Shown one piece after another: positions 52,002 through 61,354 of a DNA stretch of 64,000 nucleotides (position 1 is the first letter of the stretch; each line of letters begins with the position of its first letter). The DNA lies in contig WBMV01005969.1 in assembly GCA_013396655.1 (NCBI GenBank), forward strand, positions 1,831,534 to 1,895,533, read 5' to 3'. The position numbers and the translations under genes were made by a program. Origin of the DNA: Campylorhamphus procurvoides. Its lineage: Eukaryota > Chordata > Aves > Passeriformes > Dendrocolaptidae. The notes under the pieces are model-generated. The model saw only the letters and a program-made list of their open reading frames with translations. It searched no databases and had not been told where the DNA came from.

Positions 52002-52372
52002 ACAGGAGACAGCTCCCCTCCGGGCGGGACAGAGGAAAGGGTTGGAGCGGGACAGCTCCCCTCCGGGCGGGATGGATGTGGGGGAGCAGCTCCCTCCAGG
52101 CGGGGTGGATGGAGTGGGCAGCTCCCCTCTGTGCGGGATGGGTGGGATGCATGCGAGGGGTCAGTTCCCCGCTGTGTGGGATGGATACGGGGGGGCAGCT
52201 CCCCTCCGGGTGGGTTGGATGCGGGGGAGCAGCTCCCCTCCGGGCCGGTAGGATGGATGCAGGGGGGCAGCTCCCCACCGGGCGGGTGGGATGGATGAGA
52301 GGGAGCAGCTCCCCGCCGGGCGGACGGGATGGATGCGGGGGATCAGCTCCCCTCTGTGCGGGACGGGGCGCC
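52002..52372 (+). repeat. GC-rich minisatellite, ~10 copies of a 32-43 bp unit
   Basis: The unit centres on CAGCTCCCCTCCGGGCGGG followed by GGATGGATG and a G run. Copies are anchored at 52010, 52053, 52087, 52119, 52162, 52196, 52230, 52268, 52306 and 52344. The spacing settles at 38 bases in the last copies. Several copies carry GGGCGG or GGCGGG, the core of an Sp1/KLF site, and G runs that could form G-quadruplexes. It ends about 145 bases before the SRD5A2 start codon, so it lies within the proximal promoter. Confidence 0.93.
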
Positions 52373-52436
52373 TCTCCCGCGGCCGCCCGAGGGGCTGCGC
52401 CCTGTGACGAGCCCGGGCGATGGGAGGCAGCGCGGC

Positions 52437-52445
52437 GGGGCGGGG
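52437..52445 (+). promoter_or_regulatory. SRD5A2: GC box (Sp1-type) upstream of SRD5A2
   Basis: GGGGCGGGG is a textbook Sp1/KLF recognition core, lying 16 bases upstream of the TA-rich candidate at 52461. Role inferred from position and motif. Confidence 0.55.
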
Positions 52446-52460
52446 TGACGGCCGCGGCTC

Positions 52461-52466
52461 TAATAA
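52461..52466 (+). promoter_or_regulatory. SRD5A2: TA-rich core-promoter candidate (TAATAA)
   Basis: This is the only TA-rich hexamer in several hundred bases of GC-rich sequence. It lies 57 bases before the start codon, which would place transcription start near 52490 and leave a short 5'UTR. It differs from the TATAAA consensus, so it may be incidental in a CpG-island promoter. Confidence 0.35.
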
Positions 52467-52517
52467 GGCCGGGGCTGGCTCTGGCCGAGGGCTGTGTGCC
52501 CCCGCCCGCCCCCGAGC

Positions 52518-52801
52518 ATGCAGTGCTTCCCCGGGCTGGTGCTGGCGCTGAGCTCGCTGCTGGGCGCCCTGGCGCTGCTGCAGCTGTCGCTGTACCTGCG
52601 GGTGCCGTCCCGCTACGGGAAGCACGAGGAGCGGCTGTGCCGGGCGCGGGTGCGGCTGCCGGCGCGCTGCGCCTGGTTCCTGCAGGAGCTGCCCTCCTTC
52701 CTGGTGCCCGCGATGCTGCTGGCGCTGCGCAGCCCGCCCCGCCTGGAGCCGCTCGGCTGCCGCCTCCTCTGCTGCCTCTTCTGCTGGCACTACTTCTACA
52801 G
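52518..52801 (+). CDS. SRD5A2: SRD5A2 coding exon 1 (steroid 5-alpha-reductase type 2, residues 1-94); gene is 3'-partial in this window
   Basis: The enzyme is an ER-membrane NADPH-dependent reductase that converts testosterone to 5-alpha-dihydrotestosterone and acts on other delta-4 3-ketosteroids. The exon encodes MQCFPGLVLALSSLLGALAL, a hydrophobic first membrane segment (about residues 4-28). Then come YGKHEERL and the family signature RLPARCAWFLQELPSF (residues 47-61), and a second hydrophobic stretch leading to FCWHYFYR. Glu57 in QELPSF matches the human catalytic/inhibitor-contact Glu57 exactly. Tyr92 in HYF aligns with human Tyr91. The start fits the human protein, aligned from Met1 with Tyr33-Gly-Lys-His conserved. 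The exon is one codon longer than human exon 1 and ends with AG of an Arg codon at 52801 before a GT donor (gtaccg). SRD5A1 is less likely, because the N-terminus and the MEMO1 neighbour both fit SRD5A2. Confidence 0.93.
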
Positions 52802-53108
52802 GTACCGCCGCCGGGCGCGGCTCCGCTGCGGCCTCCCCTCGGCAGGGCAGAGACCAAGGGGAGCTGCGGGAAGGGGCGCAGCCGGAGCCGGGCGGGCGGT
52901 GGGGTCGAGGCAGGTCCCGGGGGCAGCATCGCTCACTCCTGGTCCGCGTCCCTGAGCTCCGCTCGAAGCGCAGGGGCCGGCCGGGTGGGCATCTCTGCCC
53001 CGGCCCGGCCGCCGGGGGAAGGAGCAGGTGGTTTCTCGGGTGCTTGGAGAAGGGGAGAGGATGTATGGTGTGTGATGATCCATGGTGTGTGTTTTCGATT
53101 GTTCTCTT

Positions 53109-53150
53109 AAAAAAAAAAAAAAAGAAAAAAGAAAAAGAAGAAGAAGAAGG
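53109..53150 (+). repeat. A-rich tract grading into (GAA)n
   Basis: An A run of about 15 is followed by AAAAAAG words and about five AAG/GAA triplets. It is a simple-sequence repeat near the edge of the CpG island. It could be the tail of a lost retroposon, but no body is recognised beside it. Confidence 0.85.
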
Positions 53151-53900
53151 TTTCGCTAAGCTGGAGCCAAGGTTTGGATGAAACTAATCCAAATATTATG
53201 TAAAGGCACATGCGAAGTACTTATTGCGGGCAGGAGAAGCTTCGCACGTGCAGCGCCAGGAGCAGCGCCGGCCGCCAAATCCGGGCGTGGGAACAGGAGC
53301 GGGGATGGCCAAGGGCAAAGCCCCGGGAGCGTGGGGAGCAGGGGAGCGCACGGCTGTGCCGTCTGCTCGGGGCAAACGGGGGCACTGCGGGCTCCCCGTG
53401 CCACGGCACCGAAGGGGCTGCTTTATGCTCCATTCATCATTCTTACTTCTCTACCAAAGTACCAATTTATCTTTTTTCCTTCTAACTTCTTTTCCTTTTA
53501 GAAACCTTGTCATCTCAGAACCAACAAACGCTGTGACTCTACTTAATTCCGTATTTACTGATCCAAAGCTCAAAGAAAAAGTAGAGTTTTGATCCACTGT
53601 TGCTAATAACTTTTAAGGTTAGACATAGCTCTATAATTGTCACCTGGTTCTGCAGCCAGTGTGACCTACGTCTGGAGTATATCACCAGAACATCTCTTCA
53701 ACTCCACTTCAATTTTCTGTGGAGTTCTTTCATGAGGAATTTGACTTTTGGTTATCTGTTTATGGGGAAAAAATGGCTTTTATACATGAATGGCAAGTGC
53801 ATGTGAACAACATTATGCCATCATCTAGTAAAGAGCTATGTAACTTCTGAGACAAATATTTTTCTGACTTGGTTTGCCATTTTTTTAACCACAATTCCTG

Positions 53901-53958
53901 TTTCTGTTTTGTTTGTTTGGGTGGGGTTTTTTTGTTGGTTTTTGGTTTTTTGTTTTTA
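53901..53958 (+). repeat. T/G-rich low-complexity tract
   Basis: T runs separated by G, GG and GGGG, the same flavour as 4628-4699 and 9027-9069. Confidence 0.7.
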
Positions 53959-54727
53959 GTTTGCTTCATAGAAATAGAAAACATTCTTGTAATATTTGAC
54001 CATAAACTATTATTTGCAACTCAACCAAAATCAATATATTGAAAATCCACTTGCAGTATCTCTACAGATACTTTAGGGATAGAAACTCTAGGCTGTTGTA
54101 GATAAATTTAAAACAGAGAATGGTTTATGGTGCCATAACACTATGTTAGAGATACATTCATTATTACTAACACTGTCTTTGCCAAAGCAGTCAGCTGGAG
54201 GACACACTTACAACACATTTGGTTTCCAAAAAGCTAGATGTATTAATCATATGCAATTACCCTAAGTTCGATTTAATGAATTCTGTTATTATCAAGAACT
54301 TCCAATAGGTTGAGAAACACAACTATCAATGAACACCATGAGACAATGTACACATACCCTACCAGTATGTGTACATTTATTGAGCCTGTGGCTTCTTTTC
54401 CAACATTGCTGCTGGACTTAGGCAGAAGCGCTGTGTTGCCATATATTTTCTTTCTCATATAATTTGGGGGTCTTCTCATCTGTCTCTGGAGTATACTTTT
54501 TCTCCTGTAAAAATAAAAGCCCTCATTTCAACCAAGTCTGTATAACAAGTTTCTTTCTAGTACTGCATGTTACTCCAATATTACTCTTACAGTGTCCAAC
54601 CCCTTATCACACAAAGCCATTCTAAGATTCTACTGAATTTCATCTGAAATGTTGTATTAAATATTACTCTATTGTTGTGTAAAAGAGAAGCAAAATCACA
54701 AATTAGGAGTTTTTCTGGGTTTTCCCT

Positions 54728-55485
54728 GACACTGTGGGGACAGGCGAGGGTCCTTTGAGGGATCGTTGGTAGAATGACCAGGTGCTACATGGTTGTGATA
54801 ATAATCAGAGCTTTATTATAACATAAATATTTAAAAAATTATAATAGCTTATTGTTATCTACAATTTCTAGCAGGTAGGATAGTTTGTTACACAGAAATT
54901 TTTTAGCAATTAGCATATCTTACAGTTAATCAGAATTCAAGTTGCTTTCTTATTTTCTGGAATTTTTATTTTCCTAGACTTTTTAGTTACTCAGACCGTC
55001 TTCAAGTTGGGTCAAATTCTTAGTAATCAGCAAGCAACACAGTAACTGTAATCTAGGCTCAGCCTTTAACTAGAAAAACATGAACTGCTCAGTCCTCGGA
55101 GGAAGAAGATGGCAATGGTGGAGACATCTCTGAGCACTGAGAGTTCACAGGTTTTGCCATCCAGCATCAGCTCCAGTCTAAGCCCACTTGCAGCTGCTGG
55201 ATTTTATAGGTTGAATCTCATGGACTGTTAGGCTTCCCTGTTCTGTACCAAGTGCCACCACATCCTGCTGACAATGCTGGTGGGCAAGTGGTCTTATTGC
55301 AGTGTTGAAAAAGGGGTAGAAAGAAGGGGTGCATATGTGCAGTGCCCTTACACATAATGGCTGTTTCCCTCATAAAATTACATTGGCTGTGCTAACCATA
55401 TTGCCAGAGGGCACTGGTCACACTGGACTAGGGTGTTTCATTGTTATACAGCTTTGAGGTTCAGCAGTTTGATATGTCAGGCTTT
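54728..55485 (-). mobile_element. Candidate LTR remnant (antisense), boundaries uncertain
   Basis: The stretch begins TGACACTGTGGGGACAGG. An 'agagctttattataaca' segment at about 54809-54825 would read as a poly(A) signal on the minus strand. 'ggattttatagg' at about 55199 would be a TATA-like box on the minus strand, placing promoter before poly(A) as in an LTR. The mixed-complexity body differs from the surrounding AT-rich intron. No target-site duplication or clear CA end was found, so this remains a suggestion. Confidence 0.4.
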
Positions 55486-56975
55486 ATCTAGGCTTTTTTT
55501 CCCCCCAATTTGCTATCTGTCCTAGGAGTAATCTAATAAGTTAGATTATACTTTTGTGATTAAAGATGACTGCAAAGATAATCGGTAAAGCATTCAATTG
55601 ATTGATAATAAAATTATATTTACTTAATGGACGTAGCCTACTTCATTTTCTGACTTTAAAATTTTGAAGTGAATAAAGCTGTTCTACTTCTAATTATAAA
55701 AGTTTTGTTAATTCACTCCTAACTCCTGATCACCTGATATCTGCACTTAAGCATTCCCTTATGTTTGTATGAAACAGAGAAAAGTTTCTTTGTATATCAT
55801 GGCATAGTTTAGTGAGTTCTTTCTCTTCATAGGGAAGCTTTTATAATTCTTACTTTTGTCTCATCTACTATACCAAACATGCATGAGGAAGGGTAGTTTT
55901 GAGTAGAGACATGCTCAGAAGGACAATATGGTCCATAATAGAGAAAAATTTGGACCACTGTGCCCAGTTATTCTGCCTTTCTTTGTTATGGTCAGCTGTG
56001 CTGCTGGCAGCTTCTGTTTGACTTATTAAGCACAGACTTCAGAGTAACTTCAAGTCTTGATCTGAAGATCCCAGAAGATAAAAAATCCATCAATTTTCAC
56101 TGTTTTCCTTGGTAGTGTTATCTTCTGAACTCTTTTACTCTTATTTATATGTGTTTAAAATGTCTTGCTTAAATCTGACTATCCTTGATTTCCTCCCAGC
56201 AGTGCTTGCCCTTTCCCGCCCTGTGCTAATTTAAAGCACTCCCTACTATCCTTCAGTGTTTTCTTACCATGGTATCACTTACTGGATCATGTTTCAATTT
56301 GCTTGTTACAGAGCTGTCAGGTCTTCAATCAGCACCATTTTGATCCAGATAATGTAGGAGCACATGATCATATTTCTGATGCATTAGTTACTGGACATGC
56401 TATGGTGTTTATGCTGAATTTATGGGTTTGTGGTGGATTTATGCCAGCTACAAGGGAACAGACATTACCTGATCTGACACAGAGTTACAGTGGTGCAGAC
56501 ACATGATACTTCATCTAACGTGAAGTTGGTCAGGATAAAATTACCTTTTCATAAATTTAGGAACAGGTTTAAACCAGCAAAATTAACTTGTCCTGCTTTT
56601 GGACATGGTGTCAAATAGCTACCACATTTTTTATTTGATCTGGGGTATCATAAACTAGATTTATAATATCATGGAAGCACAGCAGAAGGCCCTCAATGCA
56701 AAACATTTTTTTTCCCCCATCAGTCCTCAGATAATTTCTGTGGCACTTTTTCCTCTCCTCTTTTTCTATATCCATTTTAAAATCAAGGCATCAAGTGTGT
56801 GATGTATAATGTAGAACTAGTGCTGTAGTAGCATGTCTAGAGACAAGATTACTTTCCTGTTCCCTCACGCTACTCCCGTGTTTACAGATTGGGAGAGTGC
56901 TTTTCAGTTCGGAGTCACGGTAGGACGCCCTGTGTTTCCAGGCGACTCAGAGAGCCCTGGAGCTGGTGTAACCAG

Positions 56976-56997
56976 GATTGTAACCAAGGTTACAATC
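56976..56997. repeat. Near-perfect palindrome with 10-base arms
   Basis: The arm GATTGTAACC is followed by AA and its exact reverse complement. The centre, GTAACCAAGGTTAC, is symmetric and loosely resembles an RFX X-box (GTNRCC...RGYAAC), with one mismatch. It lies in a locally CpG-bearing stretch (56860-56950). Function is unproven. Confidence 0.6.
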
Positions 56998-57577
56998 TAC
57001 CTCTCCTTAGGAGTTGTTTCTGTTTGCATCACTGTATTTCTTTGATTTTAAAGTAACTTCTCTATCTGGTCATGCTTCTCACGCAGGTTGATATTTGCCA
57101 GTTAACTAGAATTTATGCCATGTGGTGCCAGCTTAATCTGTGGTAATTTTGTATTTATTGTCAGGTTGTAGGGGAGTGTGCTGGAGTGTCGTAAGGACCA
57201 CTCTAATCCTCCTCTGGAAACCCACTGGGTCAATGCTGATGGCTCCTCCCTGGCAAGGACTTTAGAGGACCTCTCTGCTTGCCCAGAGGAGCCCCGTGAG
57301 CCATGTCTGGCAGGTGCTGTGCCCCCACACAGGCACTGCTCACAGAGAAGGGACATGGTCCCCCGGGTACTGATCGCTGGCCAAAGAGCCAGCCCTCCCC
57401 TGGCGCTGCCTGAGAGGATGGAAGAGGGAGGTGGATGGAACCAGAAGACCTTCCCTCCGTCCCGCCTTGTCCAGTGCGCTGTGGTGAACCGTGACAGCAG
57501 CACACTTTCTGCCTTTCTCTGCCACCACTAGGCAGCAGCCTCTCTCTTTGTGGCTTTCATGAAGGACTGAAAGCAGT

Positions 57578-57601
57578 CTGCTGCTGCTGCTGCTGCTGCT
57601 G
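57578..57601 (+). repeat. (CTG)8 trinucleotide repeat
   Basis: Eight uninterrupted CTG units in a GC-richer part of intron 1 (about 57180-57660). Likely polymorphic in length. It is not inside any exon I can identify. Confidence 0.95.
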
Positions 57602-60600
57602 AGGGGAGGAGATGGAAGGGAGGGATCTCCCATCCCACCCCCGGCTTCTTTGGCTGCTATCCCTAGTTAGCCAGCTCCTTGTGTCTCAGTGCGCGCTTTA
57701 TTATCACAGCATGGTGTGAATTTAATCAAATTCAAGTGTTCTCTGGTGCTAAAGATAACATCCTTAAAATCTGAATTATCTGAACTCTGAAAAAAAAATA
57801 TAAATCTGAATATATCACATCTGTTTTATTTAAGCTCATAGCTTCTTCACTTTCAGAAGGCAGGACCTCCAAAAGTGATGGTGTGGGAAGGCAGAGAAAA
57901 GGAGGAAGAAAGTGAGAAAAGCAGTGAATGCCAAGTCTGCCATCTGTATATGCAGTCTCTGTGAAAAGCTGGCCATGGGCTTAAAATGATGAGTGGCATA
58001 AAATGTATGTACAGGAATACTTCTTGTGATAAATGGCTTACAAAGTATTTTGCTTTGAAATGTAGTTTCCAACACAGCCTTTTCCTGCTGGTGGGCTATG
58101 CTGAGAATACCAGCTGAAGCCCTCAGGTGCTGGGGAGAAGCCCATTTGTTGCATTTCCATTTTGCAGTTCAGCTTCAAAAACCAAAGGTGGGAAACAAAA
58201 CACAGGGCGATGAGAGGAAGCCTTTGCAATCCAATTCCTTATAAACCTTAATTTCTCCTAACAGTGAGGAAGATGGAGTGGTGAGGGAGCAGAGGCGATG
58301 TCACCACGCCCAGTGGCACCAAGGAAGGCCTTGTCTCACAGATTTAGACAGCTAATCCTGAAAATAGTGGTGTAAAAAACGAGGGTCCTGGATTTGTCCC
58401 TGCTGTGCTGCCCATAATAACTGAGGCACAAGGAACTTAAAGAAACATTTCAGTTTCAAAGACAACCTAAAATTAAATTTATTTAATTATTTTCTTCTCT
58501 GTCAATTTTGTTTTCAATGAAAGCCATAATCTTTTACTCTTTTAGTATATAAACAAACCAAACTTCTGCTTTCATTTCTGAAGGGCACTGAAAGACATTA
58601 AGTAGGCTGCTCTTTGAGACACAGCTGGATGCCCAAACTGCTTTGATTGAAGGTGGTCCATTGGTGCACCTGTTCTTGGTTTTCTACAAATTGACATCTT
58701 TCTAAAATGATCAGGGAAAGCAGGCTTTCATATCAAGAAAATGGGAAATGAGGAGCATTTGAAAACAGCATTTTTAAAGTGTTAAACCAGCTGTTAATAC
58801 TTGTATTGGCCAGTTATCCTCTGGATGGGTGGAGAAAGACAGATTCTCCCTCTTTCCTTGCTCTGTATAATGTGGCTCATGTCCCTTTTTAAGCCTGCCT
58901 ATATTTCCTGGTCGGTGAGGCAGGTGCTGTGCTTACTTGGGCATGCTGGTCCTTTTTACATGTAGGTTTGCCTACTTGTGATCAGTAAGAAAATCGGCTC
59001 AAGCCTTCAGAGAAATGCAGATGGATGGAGGCTCTGAATGAGTAAGTCATTAAAAATTAATTTGCTCACAATTTTTAGAGGTGTTCTGTATTAGTTCATA
59101 CAGAGTTTTAACTATGTTTTTTGAAACATGAGGTAGACAAACAGAAATTAGACTAAGTTTGAAGTATATCCATATATTTCTAGATGCTACTCTCTTTGCT
59201 ATATGAATATGTTGGTGAATATAATTAGACCATATAATAACCACCAGATCCAATCCAGAGATTTTTTTTCTCAGTAGAAATATTATTTTATCCTTTTGTC
59301 TTAGAAAGTCACCATCATTAAGTGTCAATAACTAAAGACATTTTTATTGTAGGCCTTAAGAAACCTTTATCATTAATCTCCCAATATACAGCATGCAGGT
59401 ATTGGACAGGTAATAAATCCTATTCTCTTTTCCATTACCTTGATGCTTTGGAGCAGATCCTAACCGGATTCCTTTTGGCCTTCACCAGCTACACAGTAAT
59501 ACATTTGCATCCTCTCTCCTGCTGTTTGGACTTGGCAGTAATTCTAGATCTGGCAGTGATATCATTAACAGAGACTGGCCATTCACTTTGCCTCTTTCAT
59601 CCATGCGTTGCTTCCCAGTCAGAGAGTATAACTGTTTGTGATTTATCCCAATGTGTTTCAGTAATGCTAATATATGATTTTTTCTCTTCAGTGAAAAGAT
59701 TAGATTCATTGCTATTTTTATCCAGGTTCCCCAGATTAATATATTAATAGTCAACAAAAACACATCTTTATAGGCTTTGTTTCAGAATTGTAAAATGTTC
59801 ATGTACTCAGAGCCTTATGGAGTTTGCTTCTTTGCAGTCTTCTCTAGCATTATGAAATACCTTCCTAATTCTACTCTCAAAATAGAATACTAGCTGATTG
59901 CCTTCCCAACTATTAGCACTTATATTCCTATCTATACATTCCTTTCCCATTGGAAAGTGGGCTAACATTACAGAAACCTACAGTTTTTGCTCAGCCCAAA
60001 TTGTATCCCTGTGATTTTTCCTTTTGTTTCTTGGTCTGGAAGATTTTATGCAGAGATAATGTAAGACTTTTATCTTTCTTCATTTCTTTTCAAGACAACT
60101 AGCTCATCAACAGTATATTTCTATTCAATGCAAGTTTGTACTGTTTTATTACCAGGGAGCTTTAGAATCCTTTATGGTTTTGTATTTGCATTCCAGATAA
60201 TTTTTTCCTGAGGTAGGCATTATTATATGCCTTGCTCCTGATCTCCATTCCCCATCATATCCACCACTCCTACTGTACAACCTAAGGCTGTAATTCCCTC
60301 ACGTGGTTGTTCAAGAAGGCTTTGTGTGCTTGTATTACAGTTTACAGGGTATTACAGCTCATGATTCCAGAGACGTTTGTTGTTTTTCGGTCAGTTCACT
60401 GGCCTAAGCTCCATAAACAGAATGTCTGTTCCCTGCTCCAGGAGTTGAGGGAAGCACCATACACGCGGGGCAGGTCACAGAAGTTTTTTCTTAGTTTAAT
60501 TTGTGCTACCTGGAGCAGGGCCACTAAATGCACTAAAGGAGTATTCATGTTTGCTCTGAAACTCTACAGTCACTGTTGATTACAAAGGGACTTGGGGAGT

Positions 60601-61300
60601 GCTCAGTCCCAGTCTCTGCAGGGAGTTGTTCAAAGTGCGGTCCCCAGGGCAGAGATCCAAGTCCCAGCCACAAGACTGTCACCAAGACACAAGTAGGCTC
60701 CTCTGGTCTCACCTATGTGAAGTTTGAGCCCATTGAGGAAGTTAAAACATGTGATACCCTATGAGTTTAAATCTTTTTTTGGAAGATACATTCTGAGCTC
60801 CAAACTCCACTGGACTCTAATAAGACTGACAACAATGTAAAGATCTGGATTTGTATTACCAGATTGCTGCTGCTGATATTGGAAAAGTAGGTTATAAAGG
60901 GCTATGCTAAGAAAGAGAGAGAGAAAAAAATTAAATTACTTACAGGAATGTCAGTAAATGTTTTTACTTGAAAATAATAATGTTTTTACCAAACAAGAAA
61001 ATTACTTGTTTTAATCATGGGATGTCTGTAGTAGTCCCTTATTGGGCTGCTCTTTTAAGTGAGAAATAAAAAGCAAGAGAAAAGTGTTAAAGTTCAGTCC
61101 ACATGTACAGTGGGAAATTTGTCATGGACTTTGCTCTTTTAATTTGTTACACACCTTGGAGTGTCCTTCTCTTTCTAGAAAATTTAAATGTGGTGAGTGA
61201 ATTGATGAGTCGGGTGATCCTCACTGAATTTTGTCAAATAATAAAATTCATGTACATCTACACCCATTTGAACATAAGAACTGTGTTCCTCTTTGCTGGC

Positions 61301-61354
61301 TGTTGTACCTATGAGATATTGTAGTTATTTTTACAATATCTCATAGGTACAACA
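61301..61354. repeat. Perfect inverted repeat: 23-bp arms, 8-base loop
   Basis: The left arm 61301-61323 (beginning TGTTGTACCTATGAG) is matched base for base by its reverse complement at 61332-61354. The loop between them is gttatttt. Complementarity stops sharply at both outer ends. A transcript crossing this site, as SRD5A2 pre-mRNA would, should fold into a stable 23-bp hairpin. The stem is shorter than a typical animal pre-miRNA (about 33 bp including the lower stem), so a microRNA call is not justified. A template-switch event that copied one arm into its complement is a plausible origin. Confidence 0.95.

Larger units (their letters stand above)
51745..53430 (+). promoter_or_regulatory. 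SRD5A2: CpG island spanning the SRD5A2 promoter and exon 1
   Basis: GC content and CpG density rise sharply near 51740 and fall back near 53430, in contrast with the AT-rich sequence on both sides. The island covers the upstream minisatellite, a candidate core promoter, exon 1 and the first ~600 bases of intron 1. Very long overlapping open frames on both strands (up to 430 codons) arise because GC-rich DNA has few stop codons. They are not genes. Confidence 0.85.

Noticed and set aside
52002..52372. Regularly spaced repeats suggesting a CRISPR-like array
   Set aside because: The units are contiguous degenerate tandem copies without unique spacers, in a vertebrate promoter. It is a minisatellite.
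51818..53110. 430-codon open frame on the + strand, with 344- and 209-codon frames on the minus strand over the same DNA
   Set aside because: They lie in a CpG island and minisatellite where stop codons are rare. The real coding sequence (SRD5A2 exon 1) is in a different frame, and the translations are low-complexity Gly/Pro/Ala/Arg-rich repeats.
56303..56506. 67-codon frame with a segment (ALVTGHAMVFM) faintly like cytochrome c oxidase subunit I (VIVTAHAFVMIF)
   Set aside because: The resemblance covers only about 20 residues with few identities and does not continue on either side. A nuclear mitochondrial insertion is therefore not supported without a search against mitochondrial genomes.
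61301..61354. MicroRNA precursor
   Set aside because: The 23-bp perfect stem with an 8-base loop lacks the lower stem and mismatches typical of animal pre-miRNAs, so it is reported only as an inverted repeat.
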